A stretch of DNA of 64,000 nucleotides from Trissonchulus latispiculum (GCA_030248195.1 JASAND010000491.1:28757-92756); one strand, 5' to 3'. Counted from the first letter of the stretch, positions 35,558 through 49,199 are shown. Numbers and translations: made by a program. The notes: generated from the sequence alone by a model not told the origin.

Positions 35558-36319
35558 CAGCGATGGAACCGGGTCACCGGGTCACCGGGTCAGTTCGGGT
35601 CACTTTTTGGACCGGGTCACCGGGTTACCGGGTCAAGAGCTTCGACTCGGTCTTGACCCGGTTTTCTGAATTTATCTCAAATTTTAGAAATTTTTGGCTT
35701 ACTAAACTAAAATTTTTGGCTTACTAAACTAAAATTTTTGGTTAAATTTTTGTTCGATGTACAATATTAAATTGGTTTTTTCTACATTTTAGTTTTGAGC
35801 ACTTTCGCAGCTTGAGGTTATTTGAATCTGTCAGTTTCTGGCAAATTATTGTTTAGCTTCTTAGTTTTAGCTTTATAAGTTCCATGATTATATTGCATAA
35901 CTCTATTTAATACAGTATGGTTTTCAGTTTATTTTCGCAATCAAGGTAAGCGTTGAAGCTAAATCAACAATTTGATTTAATACAACTCACTACGTAATGA
36001 AAACCAAATTTTTAAAGTACGTCGTGTTTTTAGACAAGTACTCATGTTAGACCCTGCAAAATTTCGCAGACGAATAAATTAGTGGTTTTGCTAAGTTAGT
36101 AGTTTTGCAACTAATTTCTGCATAAATTTAGAAAATGCTACAGTTATACTATTAAACGCACTTCAAGAACATATGTATGTCATAGTTATTCTTTTCAAAG
36201 TGGTTATGGAAGATGGGCGCCAAAAGTACTTGGCAAAATCGACAATTTTTTGCAACTTTTGGAATTTTCTGGAAATCCGGGTCACCGGGTCAAGCCTAAG
36301 TGACCCGGTTCCATCACTG
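35558..36319. mobile_element. hAT-like element with GGGTCACC subterminal arrays, 762 bp
   Basis: The ends CAGCGATGGAACCGGGTCA and CAGTGATGGAACCGG... are inverted. The flanking octamers CTGAGTAC and CTGAGTAT match at 7 of 8 positions (35550-35557 and 36320-36327). Several CCGGGTCA units lie inside the left end. Non-coding, AT-rich middle. Confidence 0.85.
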
Positions 36320-36559
36320 CTGAGTATACTGACTTAAGGTGGTGACTCCCTTTGGTCATATAAAGTTTGCACCATTATTACTCATTCATTACTTGAAGTG
36401 AAGAAGCCATTTTTATATAAAAATGTTGCTTGACATTTTCTATTTTCAAATGCATGCCATAAAACTAATGTTGCTTTTCTAAAATATTTTAACGCATTTT
36501 CGAAGAAGTATAATTTTTCAAATTTTTTCCAGACTCAAGTAAATATTTTCGTGAGACAT

Positions 36560-36650
36560 CGGTTATACCATTCGATACCTCCTTCAAAAATAGCTGGGGT
36601 CGATTTTTTATTTATTGTGAAATCGCTCATCGTTATGGAGAAATAAGATG
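36560..36650 (+). repeat. Left half of a dispersed repeat interrupted by the palindrome
   Basis: Shares CCATACCTC or CGATACCTC, AAATCGCTC and ATGGAGAAA with 53388-53445. The part that follows in that copy reappears at about 49670, on the other side of the palindrome, suggesting one repeat split by a roughly 13-kb insertion. Confidence 0.55.
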
Positions 36651-38239
36651 AAATGTGCGCGTAGCCTGTATTTTTCCTACTTTTTCCAAATTTGTCAAGT
36701 GTAATGAAGTGAGCATTAGATCCAAGACACGATCTGCTCTAGGCTCTAATCTCTCCGTTACACGGAAGGTCAGCACGTCTGCTCGCAATGAAACAGACTT
36801 AAGCACCAGATCTCTGAAAGGTGGTGTTCCAGAATCAGAGATTCTCTGCAGCCAACCTAGGTCGGGGTCTTTGGTGGTGAGTTCGTTTGCGGCTCCTGAT
36901 TTCCAAAGGAATAGCAAGCGGGGTCAGCACTTGCTTCTGATCAATAGCACTGGATTTGGATGACTTCAGCAGTTGTTTCTTCTACTTCGAGATTGCCAGG
37001 GAAACTTACTTGCGCTGATTCCGTCCTGGATTTATTGTGATTAACAGCTCAACGGTAAACGTACCGTATTCAAAGGCAAACGCGCTTTCATGTATTCGTA
37101 GTCGGTAAACGCACCGAATTTGAAGGCAAACGCGCCTTTATTCGCTTGTTATAAGACTCAGTAACTAACACACACACACACACAGATAATTTAATGAAAT
37201 CAGTACAAGTGTAATTATTACAAATTGTGCGTTCAAAGGGTAAGCTACTGCAATACAGAAAATGCAGGTACGGATAATACAGGGCGCAGTACAAAATTAC
37301 TGTACCAGAGTTGCCACATATTTCCCTTTAGGTTATTATTAATATTATTCCAATTTGGAATAATATTGCAGACTTTGATTAGTTTATAGGGACATGGCCG
37401 ATACTCTCAACGCCTTTTACTCTGTTCTACTCAATCAACTCCTCCTACAAACTGCTCAACTCAAGTTCCATATATGCTATGTGTTACCCTATATGCTTGT
37501 GCTTTGTTACTCTTTATACATCCCCTTACAATAGGACTGTCAGACTAGTATCACAATAAACTAATTTACTAAAGATTAATCTAGGGTCGGTCTTTGGGTG
37601 AGCCCCCGAAAGTCGGTCACCGCTTTCGCTCCGACACACGGTTCAGGGATGCTATGTGAGATAGAAATTTGAGGTCGTCGTCGTCGTCGTCGAGATAGAA
37701 AAGTCGAAACAGTTGGGAGTTGGGAAGTCCTTCCTTACTTATTCCTAATTAGATCTAGATTAATACAGTTATACAACAACGGTCTTCTGGTCTTCTGGTC
37801 TTCTGGAAGGGAATCAAAACAAAGAGGCCGGGATGACGATTTCGGGTTTTAGAATGCAGAAGATTGACATTTTCAAGTTGAAACTGGGTTAGAGTTATTT
37901 TTGGGCTTAGGAGATAACGAAGGTTCACTCTGTATTGATTAAACCGGATTCCCCAACTTGATCAGGTTTGGTCTGTTGCTGTCTCTGCCGTGGTCTACTC
38001 TACAAGATCATTCAGCTTCCAATGTACCTTCGCTAGACTGACTCGGACTAATACAATTCACTGATAATCGCTTTCCAACTGACTAGGTCCTTCTCCGGAC
38101 AACACTGATAACCAATAATCTGACAGAATCAAGGTTCTGAACTGGGTCCACCGTACTGGAATCTCGGATGCAAATTTCGGCAAGACAGGGCTTCCTTCCG
38201 CACCTGAATCAAATGGGTTAAAACCCATTTGTACAAGGT

Positions 38240-38275
38240 TACGGTGCGGGAATCGAACCCAGCAACCATTACTCG
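38240..38275 (-). other. tRNA T-arm-like fragment in both arms (partner near 47040-47065)
   Basis: GGTTGCTGGGTTCGATTCCC on the minus strand here and on the plus strand at about 47037 matches a tRNA B box with T stem. No matching A box or cloverleaf was found upstream. Confidence 0.4.
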
Positions 38276-39777
38276 TTCTTTTGCTTTCCAGGCCCAAAAT
38301 GTGCATTTTGGGCCCTATTTGAACTTGTGAATTGACGAAATGACTCAGAATCATTGGTTATTGCTTTTGACAATGTTAACCGTTTTTAGTAATTTCTTGT
38401 CACCAAAGAGCCTTCTTGGCTATTTTTTGGTTGTATTTCGTTGAATTTGGTTGAACTTGCTTGCATGGACGAAATGATTCCTAATGCTCCTATTTTTTGG
38501 ACCCAATTGGGCCTGGCTGAACTTGCGATTGGGCGAAACAACCCCGAAAACACCTATGAAGTTCGCTGTTTGCGCCCCATTTGAAAATTCGCTTGCTTCT
38601 ACCTTTTTCTTACACAAACCGAGCCATCTGGGCCGTTTTAGATTAATACAGACAGATTCTGACAGAAGTTCGCAGTCTCTCTTCAGCAGACGAAATGACT
38701 GAACAATACTTGTATTTCTGGCCTGGTTTTGGCCCAATTTCGCTGATTTGCCACGGGAAATAGGCTTATTTCCCGTGGTCCGCTGATTATCCTGAACATA
38801 TTCAAAACTTGGCATTTTGGATGAATTTCGGATATTGGAAGATGCTCAAATATTTACTATTTGCTGTAATTAGCCTAACTACTGCCTATCTACTTGCCTG
38901 TGCTGAATTATTGAAGCGTGCGTAATGCTAACTAATAATTGATGACTATCGGTTATTTGACCTAAAATTCTACGACTGAATAGTTTCCCTGCTTACATTA
39001 ATTGCTAGATCTTAAAATAAAGTTAGTAGGCTGCTTTTTGAGTGAGTTTTCGCATATAATTAATTTTAACTAGTTTATACCAAAAATGCAAAAACTCACT
39101 CACTCACTGTCTCAACAGCCATTCTACGCAGTCCCTACTTACCGACCTGCAGATCTACCGAACTACTTCTACTTCTAAATCTACCCCCACCTATCCTAGT
39201 GCCCTAACAGGGGACGTACGGAATCGCTATTCGATCCGGCCCTGGCAACCCCAGCAGCCAGCCGAGTGGAAGTCGCACGTACAACCACCCTTTCACACGA
39301 GCACATGTCAGTACTTGTGCGAAACTGGCATATAAATTAGCAAAACTTTGATGAGCACGGATTTGAACAAAAGTTACATATTCTTGTAGGGCTTGAAAAA
39401 GTGAACATTTTTACGCTTACAGTACCGAAAAATATTCAATAATTAGTGAGAAAAACATAATTAAAGTTAAGTAATACCTGCGCAGATTGGGTTCTGCGCA
39501 GGCTTAACATTTCTGTGTTAACGTTAACTCGGTTACGTTAATTAGTTAATGAAAATTAATTGGGGTAAAAGTTACATCATTTTATAGAGCTCGGAGAGCT
39601 GAACATTTTCCTTTTTGAAACAGATCAAACCGTCCAGGTGTTAATGAGAAAATCATGATCAAAGTTTATGTCCACATATGCGTAATTTGCACATACAGTG
39701 TATTAGTTCAAATGCACACGTGCTGGGTTGCCGAATTGCTACGGTACATAAGCTAGCTTAGACTAGTTCTAGTTATA

Positions 39778-39849
39778 ACCCGTGTGGCTCAACTGGATGA
39801 GCACTGGATTCTTCATCCAGAGGTCCTGAGTTCAAATCTCAGCACGGGT
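39778..39849 (+). tRNA. tRNA-like sequence in left palindrome arm (anticodon CTT by position)
   Basis: 72 nt fold as a complete cloverleaf: acceptor ACCCGTG/CACGGGT, D stem GCTC/GAGC with GG in the loop, anticodon stem CTGGA/TCCAG with loop TTCTTCA, T stem CTGAG/CTCAG with loop TTCAAAT. The A box (TGGCTCAACTGG) and B box are good. Position 34-36 reads CTT (Lys), but C at position 37 is unusual. It may be a tRNA gene, a pseudogene or a SINE head. Confidence 0.6.
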
Positions 39850-42602
39850 TTATTTCTTTTCTTTCAATTTGGTTCATTCTTTTTCTTTTTAAAACGGAGC
39901 ATTATAACCGACATAATTTAAGGAATTCAAGCTGCGAACCATGAACTAATAACCATTTTAAACAAGATACTTGATACGCTTATCCTTAACTAAAACTACA
40001 CCGAGTAAACACTTTTCTAATTAGGAATTTGCCAGCACAACACAACTACAATTGCTTTCCTGGATTGAGACTAACTGACCTGCTAGTCCGCGAATCGGAC
40101 GTTTACTGTGAAATACTTAATTGTGGCGAATTTCCTGTTATTTTGTGCATTATCCCTGTTATAATTCCGATTCGGCTAGTTCTGGATTCCATGAATGCGG
40201 CTCATCCGTCCCCTAATCGCAGGACTACCTACGCGGATGACCGGAAATCCAACAGGCCTACAGACCTAATTCGGAGTCCCCGTGACCCTATTCTGCAGAA
40301 TCTGCTTTAAACCGCGGAATATACCTTCATTTCCATGCACAAAGTTACACTGACATTTACTCCAAAATTAGCACTTTTACAGCGTCAAATTATACATCCA
40401 AGTTTTAAGCATTACAGATTTTAATTTACTTGTATTTTTGGGGTCCAAATTGCTACTCAATTTGGCCCACTTTCATGCCTACTATCTGAATGTTCTCATC
40501 ATTTATTCTGGCAGTCCCAATACCCTTATCAAGAATAGGGGGTTTACATGGTATGCCCTCATTCACACTCACAATTATACAGTTTTGATTTCTAATTCAC
40601 ACCTTGAAAAGGAGGCTAGCTCTGGAACCTCACACGCCATGAGGGGTTTACCCAGGCAGCCACTTACGTAAATTTGGGGGGTCTCATTCACACAACACAT
40701 CACAACAATATTGACACAAACGATTACACAGACATAATACGTCCTAACTACTGCCAAACGAGACCTACCTACTTATAGTATGCATATTTCTGCCCCAATT
40801 CAGGCATAAGTTTGAGTTGCGTTTCCCAGTGTTTTCCTTTAAACTTTGGAACTTTGATAAGAGAAAATTTTGTTGGATTTTAGGAAACTTTGGTAATTGA
40901 CTTGAAAGCAGAACGAGTAATAATTGCTTAGGCAATTATTACTAAGAAACAGATCACACATACACTTCCGCTAAGGACAGCTTCAGATTAATTAAATTAA
41001 CACTGGGAAGTCGGCCATTCCCTTTAAAATAGCTTGATAATTAAAGATTAAAATGATTCAGATCCTTTTTGGGTTCCTACTATTTTGATGCCGACACAAG
41101 GTTACATTTCACAATAACAATACAGAGTTACAGAGAATAATGTTATTTCAGTAGCGCCTATTTTTGCGAATATGGCCGGCAATTCCTAATTGCCGGCTGT
41201 GGGGAAAGACAGTCCCTAAACTAACTCAATTCTTAATACGAGGTCATGACCAAGGGACCTCCTATCTCAGCTCAGGGGTGGGTCCCCACTTAAAATCCCA
41301 GTTCATTATTACAACCCCGAAAAACATCAATACAGACAAAATATTTGGGCATAAGCCCCTACAAAAATTAAGGCCATTCAGGCCGTGGCTTGGTTAACAT
41401 TCTTTGTTTTAATTAAAGGCCCGAAGGCCACGAAAAGTGAATTTTTAGGCCAAAGGGGCCTCTTAAAAAATCCCTAGAATGCGTTCCTAAGTGTGAGATT
41501 TCGGCCGAGCATAATGCGCTCATGTGGCCCTCAACTTGTGGTGTTCGTCGTGTTGTCTCAGTTCCTCCCTTCTGACCAGTGTGGGTCAGAAGGGGCCCCT
41601 AACTCGAGTCCTAACCTGGGAAAGCACGTCTTTTATTCCCGGCCAAAACGCTGGCACAACGGGAAGACGTGCTAAATTGGGGGGGAAACACCCGACCGCT
41701 CTCGGCCGAGTCTCAGACGAACACTAACTGGAAGTCTGAGATTTCCAGTGAGCTGACAGGAGTCTGACAGCTCACTGGTGTTTTTGCTTTTCCAGGCGGG
41801 CGTCTTTTGATTTTTATTGGGGCTTCCAGAAACTTCTGGAAGCTCCCTATGTTAAAGCGTGTGCCCATCTCGGGCTGGCCACGCGGCTGGTCCGTCTGGA
41901 GGGGAGATTAACGAGGGATTGGAGTTATTACCCTCCAACTGACCCTAATTTTGATTTATTTCCCAAGCCGAATTTTGGGAAACTTTGCAGACTTTTTGGT
42001 TACCACGTAAAGGTAACCAAAGGGGAATTTACTAGCTTTAAAAATGGAATTAAAAGAATTAAAAAACAAAATTGCACGAAAAGTGCGAAATAAAGGGGCC
42101 ACTCGGGGCCGAGTATGGAAAAATAAATATTAACGTTTGGGTTTTATTTATTAAATTTTTTTATTAAATTTTAGTTATTTTTAACTTCCCTTGTCTCCAA
42201 GCCCTTTTTTTTTGGGGTGGGCGGGAAGGGAGCGCCGGACTCAGAGCCCGGCAGCAGCAGGGGGGGGGGGAAATATCCAATCCTGGCAACAACTGACTGC
42301 CATTTTCCTGAGTTTTAGGAAGGGCAAATGTTGCCCAAAATTTGCATGGACGTAATTTTGAAAAATATTATTATTCTACGTACCTAACTACCTTTTACTA
42401 ATTTCATTTTTAGACTATAGTATTTGGGAGGGGGGCCCCCCTCCGAACGTAATTACTCTACACCGAATTGTCCTTTAAATGTCTTTCCTCTGCAAGGCAA
42501 GTCTTGCTGGGAGAAGGCCAGCAGAGGCTCTGGGGAATGATATGAGATGAACATGAATGGGCGTAACTCACACGTGATAGTTACGTCTTGTTAGAAGGTC
42601 AC

Positions 42603-43390
42603 AAAAGGCAATATAAAATAATATGTAATGGAAAAGGCAAAATAAAACTTAGAGCATTGTATAAAGTAACTGTTCTGCAGTTACCAGAGTTGCCAGTCAG
42701 TGTGAAACCCCCCAGAAATCCGCTATCAGGGACATAGGTTCTAGTGTAAATAGGAAGAATAAGGCATAAAATAGTATTACGCGCACGCAAACTACACGAA
42801 AATGGAATGGAATCTTAGTGGAACGTAGGTTAAGGAAGCTTAGGTAGGTCATCAGCCAATAACGGAGGGGTCGTTACCCTTCCCCTGGGTCAGTAATAGG
42901 CCCTAATACGGTTTTCCGTATAATGGAGGAGTCGTTACTCTTCCCAGGCCACGAATAAGGCCTCACATTATCAAGAAATCATTTAGAAACCGTTTAAAAT
43001 AGCTGAAAGTCATCAAAGAAAATAAGCTCAAAGAAAGAAGTTGTTGAATAACTAGTTATTTAGCCAGAAACTTCGAGTTTAAAACGTTTTACACAGTTAA
43101 TAAGTGCGAATATTGGAAGATGGGTCAAAATAAGGCCACAATTCGCCCATTAGGGGCATGAAACAGTGTTAATTAGTGTTTATAGGTATTAATTAGGTAC
43201 AATCTGCATTAATTAGGCAATAATTAGTCAAATTGTGTAATTTTTGGTCAAAATATAAGTTGGGCTTATCTGAAAGGCAATTCTCTGCTGATTCTAAAAC
43301 TCCAAACCCGGTCGCCCAACTCCCAATATTGCGAAAGTTATAAGTAAAAGAAGTTTTGTCTAAATTACATTTTAATTTTGTAATATTGGC
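42603..43390. other. Spacer (loop) of the palindrome
   Basis: About 790 bp not shared between arms. Contains TACCAGAGTTGCCAGTCAGTG near 42690 and two TCGTTAC(C/T)CTTCCC phrases (42868-42960). A related stretch in opposite orientation lies outside the palindrome at about 49200-49480. Confidence 0.7.
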
Positions 43391-46300
43391 CTTGGGTGAC
43401 CTTCTAACAATACGTAACTATGTGTGAGGTTACGCCCATTCATGTTTCCATTCACACCCCCAGAGCCTCTGCTGGCTCTCTCCCAGCAGAGACTTGCCTC
43501 GCAGAAAGACTTTAACACATAACTATAGCATGAAATTACGTTCGGAGGGGGCTTACCTCCCTCCCTAATAGTTTAAAAGAAATGAAAATGGTTAGTCTTA
43601 GGTAGTTAGGTACGTAGAGTATTAATATCTAATTTTTATTCACTAGAAAATTACGTAGTTGTTAGTATGCATATTTTTTACGCAACAATTGCCCTTCCTT
43701 TTCCTTTCTAGCTAGACTTAGAGTCTTGGCGAGGAAGGACAATTGTTGCTAGAGTCAACGGGCGGCTTCCCTTGTCTACGGCCGAAAGGTCAAGTCCAAA
43801 AAGAAAGAAAGGGGCTTGGAGACAAGGGAAGGCCTAAAAATAATAAAAATAAATTTTACTAAATAACACTGCCAAAGTGGCAGTTAATATTTATTTTTCC
43901 ATACTCGGCCCCGAGTGGCCTTTATTTCGTGCAATTTTGTTTTTTAATTCTTTTAATTCCATTTTTAAAGCTAGTAAATTCCCCTTTGGTTACCTTTACG
44001 TGGTAACCAAAAAGTCTGCAAAGTTTCCCAAAATTCGGCTTGGGAAATAAATCAAAATTAGGGTCAGTTGGAGGGTAATAACTCCAATCCCTCGTTAATC
44101 TCCCCTCCAACGGACCAGCCGCGTGGCCAGCCCGAGATGGGCACACGCTTTAACATAGGGAGCTTCCAGAAGTTTCTGGAAGCCCCAATAAAAATCAAAA
44201 GACGCCCGCCTGAAAAGCAAACACCAGTGAGCTGTCAGACTCCTGTCAGCTCACTGGAAATCTCAGACTTCCAGTTAGTGTTCGTCTGAGACTCGGCCGA
44301 GAGCGGTCGGGTGTTTCCCCCCCCAATTTAGCACGTCTTCCCGTTGTGCCAGCGTTTTGGCCGGGAATAAAAGACGTGCTTTCCCAGGTTAGGACTCGAG
44401 TTAGGGGCCCCTTCTGACCCACACTGGTCAGAAGGGAGGAACTGAGACAACACGACGAACACCGCAAGTTGAGGGCCACATGAGCGCATTATGCTCGGCC
44501 GAAATCTCACACTTAGGAACGCATTCTAGGGATTTTTTAAGAGGCCCCTTTGGCCTAAAAATTCACTTTTCGTGGCCTTCGGGCCTTTAATTAAAACAAA
44601 GAATGTTAACCAAGCCACGGCCTGAATGGCCTTAATTTTTGTAGGGGCTTATGCCCAAATATTTTGTCTGTATTGATGTTTTTCGGGGTTGTAATAATGA
44701 ACTGGGATTTTAAGTGGGGACCCACCCCTGAGTTAAGATAGGAGGTCCCTTGGTTACGACCTCACATTCAGAATTGAGTTAGTTTAGGGACTGTCTTTCC
44801 CCACAGCCGGCAATTAGGAATTGCCGGCCATATTCGCAAAAATAGGCGCTACTGAAATAACATTATTCTCTGTAACCCTGTATTGTTATTGTGAAATGTA
44901 ACCTTGTGTCGGCATCAAAATAGTAGGAACCCAAAAAGGATCTGAATCATTTTAATCTTTAATTATCAAGCTATTTTAAAGGGAATGGCCGACTTCCCAG
45001 TGTTAATTTAATTAATCTGAAGCTGTCCTTAGCGGAAGTGTATGTGTGATCTGTTTCTTTAGTAATAATTGCCCAAGCAATTATTACTCGTTCTGCTTTC
45101 AAGTCAATTACCAAAGTTTCCTAAATTCCAACAAAATTTTCTCTTATCAAAGTTCCAAAGTTTAAAGGAAAACACTGGGAAACGCAACTCAAACTTATGC
45201 CTGAATTGGGGCAGAAATATGCATACTATGAGTAGGTAGGTCTCGTTTGGCAGTAGTTAGGACGTATTATGTCTGTGTAATCGTTTGTGTCAATATTGTT
45301 GTGATGTGTTGTGTGAATGAGACCCCCCAAATTTACGTAAGTGGCTGCCTGGGTAAACCCCTCATGGCGTGTGAGGTTCCAGAGCTAGCCTCCTTTTCAA
45401 GGTGTGAATTAGAAATCAAAACTGTATAATTGTGAGCGTGAATGAGGGCATACCATGTAAACCCCCTTTTGTTGATAAGGGTATTGGGACTGCCAGAATA
45501 AATGAGTAGATTATTCAGATAGTAGGCAGGAAAGTGGGCCAAATTGAGTAGCAATTTGGACCCCAAAAATACAAGTAAATTAAAATCTGTAATGCTTATT
45601 AGTTGGATGTGTAATCGCTGTAAAAGTGCTAATTTCGGGAGTGAAAGTCATAACAATGTGCATAGGAAATAAAGGTAATTTTGGCAGTTTAGGCGGGTTT
45701 GGCAGCCTAGGGTCACGGGGACCCCCATTAGGCCTGCCAAAACCTGCTGGATTTCCGGTCATCCGTGTAGGTTGCCCTGCGATTAGGGGACGGATGGGCC
45801 GCATTCACGGAATCCAGAATTAGCCTAATCAGGACCAGAGAAGAACAGTTTAAACTATTATGAAATTAATCCAAAAACCTTAGTTTTATAGGGTAGACAT
45901 CCGATTAGCGGACTAGTAATTTAGTTAGTTCTAGGTAGGGAAATGTCTGTAGTTTTGTTGTGTTAATTAGTGGATGTTCTTAGATATTGGGAAATAGCTA
46001 ACTTTACGATAGGGATATTAATGGCCTTGGTTTAGAAGTAGCATGGGTTCACGGTCGTTACCGTAATCATTTAACTTCCCATGCGAAAGGCTAAAAGATG
46101 AGCCAATCTAAAAGAAAAGAAGTAGACCCGTGCTGAGATTCGAACTCAGGACTCCGGATTAATGGATCCAGTGCTCATCCATTTGAGATACACGGGTTAT
46201 AATTAGAACAAGATTAAGCCAGCCAGTAGGTTTTATTCTAAGTCTGCTGTTTCAGTCCCAAACCTGCAAGCGAATAGTAATAAGGATGTTACATTAAAAC

Positions 46301-48617
46301 ACCCGGTACTTGAAAGTTAACATTAATATTAGGAAGGCCTTAGTTAGTTCACAAGTTAACAGTGATATTACGCAGGCTTTAGTTAGTTAATCTAAGTAGG
46401 TAGGTATGCATTAGTTAGGGCAATTATTGTAAGTACCTAGCAAATGACCATCTTCCAATATCAGAAATGCACTATAAAATGTCCAGTTTCGTACACATAT
46501 TTGATGTAGTCTTTGGGTCACGGGAAATGGACCCATTTCCCGTGACAAATCAACGAAATCAGGCCAGTCACAGGCCGAAAATATTTCTATTAGTCAGTCT
46601 TACGGTTTTCTCTAAAGATTGTGCAAAATTTAGTCGGAATCAGTGTTTTCACGCTAAAACGGCCCCAGAAGGCCGATCTGTGTCAGGAAAAGACAAAAGC
46701 AAATGAAGTCTGAATATAGGTAGCAAACAGCACAGGTTTTGTACATCTCTCAAGAACATTTCGTCTAATTGCCAGTTCAGTCAGGCCCAGCCGGGCCCAA
46801 GGTGGAAACCTCACGAATCACCTCGTTCTAGCCGAAATTGCGGCAAGTTTAACCAAATTCTGATGATACAAGTTAGTAAAGGCCAGGAAGGCCCAATTGG
46901 TGACAAGAAGTTACCAGAAACGGTTAATATTGTCAAACAGGCAATAACCAACAGTTTTCAGTCAATTCTCAAGTTACAAGTTCAAATGGGGCCCAAAATG
47001 CACATTTTGGGCCTGGAAAGCAAAGGAACGAGTAATGGTTGCTGGGTTCGATTCCCGCACCATAATCTTGTACTAATGGGTTTTAACCCATTTGATTCAG
47101 GTGCGCGGACAGTCGCTGATCCGGATTCGAAGTCGTGAGCAGTCCAGTAGTGAAGCAGTCAGTGGAAGAGTCCAGTCTTGTCGTGGAGCCAGTAGTCAGA
47201 GTCAATTAGTGTTTATCGAAGATTGTGGATCCGGAAGTGATCCCAGGAAGTGGACCTTGTCAGGAATCAGTATCATTTGTGGAATCTATCACTGTAGGTA
47301 CATTGTGGATTTAGACCGCAGCTAGGGTCAAGAACAGAGACGACTTCGCAGGCACCTGAGTTCAAGTTGGGAAACCAAAACCGTCTGAAAGCACTGTATA
47401 CCTGTTGACTTTTGAACCGTTCGTATAAAATGGCCAATTTCACCCTATTCATCGTTATCGGTTCTGGAGCTATGCTCCCTTCGTCTCTGGCTTGAGCTTA
47501 GCATTCAGCCAGAGCCAGCAGCTAGTCTGAAGACAGAAGAAGCCATCCGAGCTATTGAACTTTGTTGTTGTAGCTGTTTAAATTTATATTAATCAGGAAT
47601 AAGTAAGGCAGAACCAGGTGACTCCCCCACTTTCTATATTTCCTCAAAAAAGCCAGTTCCGTACAGTAACCCTGTCTAGGTGTTGGAGCCGACCTTCGGG
47701 AAAGCAGTGTCCAACGATTCGGGGACTCACCCATAGACCGACCCCAGGTTTATCTCAGCTAATAACTGTTTGTTTGTAGTTTGCTGATTTGTAGTTTGAT
47801 AATCCGTGTGTAAGGACGGATAAAGAGTCGCACAGCACAAGCATATAGGCGCACGAGAAAGCATATAGGTACTTGGTTAGCAGAGAGTTGGAGACAGTGT
47901 AATAACTAGGTAGTGAAGACAGAGTTTAAGAAAAGGAAGAAGAAGAAGTACCACTGAACCTTGTCCCTAACCTAAGACCTATAACTTGGGTAATATTATC
48001 CTAAATTAGGATAATATTAATAATAATCTAAAAAGGCGATCACTGGCAACTCTGGTACAGTAAATTGTGTACTGTACTGAACCTGTAATTGTAATCTGTT
48101 TTGCACAGTTTGTAACGACCCCTGTTTAATAACGCATCCTGTAATTGTCATTTGTAATCTTGTCAAAGAGTGTTCCCACAATACTTGTAACAAGTTCAGT
48201 AAATAGTTGGTGTGTCAGACTTAGAGTCTCAGAGTTTAACAGAGAGGCGCGATTGTCTCTGAAAGTCAGGCGCGTTAGCCTAAGGATTGGATCAGGACTA
48301 CTCAAAGGTAAGTTCTGGTCAGGAAGCCGAAGATTCATCATCAATCCAGCGATCAAATCCAAGCAAGCGCTGACCCCTCTTGCTGATCAGCTGGAATCCA
48401 GTGCAACAAACGAACTCACGAAGAAGACCCCTACAAAGGTTGGCTGCAGGGAATCTCTGATTTTGGAACACCACCTTTCGGAGATCCGGTGCCTAAGTCT
48501 ACTTCTAGCAAGTGGACGCGCTGACCTTCCGTGTAATCAAGTGCAGAGCGTTTTCTGTCACTAGACCGGAGAGCAGAGCGTTTTCTGTCTCTGGAGACTA
48601 GCAACTTCATTACACAT
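43391..48617 (-). repeat. Right arm of the 12-kb palindrome
   Basis: See left arm. The pairing centre is about 42998 for the inner arms and shifts to about 42650 for the outer arms, so the arms differ by indels totalling several hundred bases. The near-identical core corresponds to roughly 43890-45590. Confidence 0.88.
46126..46197 (-). tRNA. Degenerate tRNA-like sequence in right palindrome arm
   Basis: Inverted partner of 39778-39849. The acceptor, D and T arms are kept, with T loop TTCGAAT, but the anticodon arm is altered: the best stem leaves an 8-nt loop and no clear anticodon. Likely a tRNA pseudogene. Confidence 0.5.
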
Positions 48618-48774
48618 TATAATCAAGGAATTGCAAGTAAAATATTATGAGATGAAGTTTTATTTATAACTGATATAGAAGCTTGGATATAAAAGTAAGA
48701 CTGCTCTTCAACAATTTTAAATACCAAATACATTAGAAAACTGAAATTTTCATTTTTTTGCTATGACTTCCTTT

Positions 48775-49060
48775 AACTGAAACTATTTTAATACTCGGAC
48801 TGAAACTGAAACTATATTGCCTTGCCGACTGAAACTGAAACTGAAACTATTTTGCGTCACCGACTGAAACTGAAACTGAAATTATTTTGGGATGACGACT
48901 GAAACTGAAACTAAAACTGAAATTATTTTGGGATGACGACTGAAACTGAAACTGAAACTGAAATTATTTTTGGTATTCGACTGAAACTGAAACTGAAACT
49001 GAAAGTAGTTTAGGTTGCCGACTGAAACTGAAACTGAAACTGAAACTAAAATGAGCTACT
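48775..49060 (+). repeat. (CTGAAA)n array with a longer-period unit
   Basis: Runs of 2-4 ACTGAAA hexamers alternate with short spacers such as ATTATTTTGGGATGACG, giving an outer unit of about 50-60 bp repeated around six times. It lies just outside the right palindrome end. Confidence 0.9.
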
Positions 49061-49199
49061 GAAACAACACTACTTATTAGCAATGCGAAACGTTTTAAAA
49101 CAGAGTTCTCCTGTTAAATTACTAGTTATTTTGCAATACTTTTCTTTAGATCCATTTTCTTCACTAATTTTAAACTGTTTTAATTGACTTTTGATGTAC

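Larger units (their letters stand above)
36697..42602 (+). repeat. Left arm of a 12-kb palindrome, about 5.9 kb
   Basis: Reverse-complement partner of about 43391-48617. Examples by eye: 36700-36960 pairs with 48300-48610 (perhaps three quarters identical), 38200-38360 with 46960-47110, and 40400-42125 with about 43890-45590 (nearly identical). Inner arm ends are GTTAGAAGGTCAC and its complement. No long open frame; the arms hold small palindromes such as CTTCCAGAAACTTCTGGAAG (near 41825). Outer ends read TGTAATGAAGT and ACTTCATTACA. Confidence 0.88.

Noticed and set aside
38058..38354. Minus-strand frame with a counterpart at 46863-47138
   Set aside because: Conserved only because both are palindrome arms, and it runs through a tRNA-like fragment.
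40575..45429. Identical 60-residue frame present on both strands
   Set aside because: It is the same palindrome sequence read twice; it has no family features and no start context.
36697..48617. Palindrome arms as inverted LTR retrotransposons, because ends read TG...CA
   Set aside because: No gag, protease, integrase or reverse transcriptase frame, no primer-binding site, and no direct repeats of LTR size within an arm.
48775..49060. GAAACTGAAACT resembles an interferon-stimulated response element
   Set aside because: Nematodes lack interferon signalling; a simple hexamer repeat explains it.
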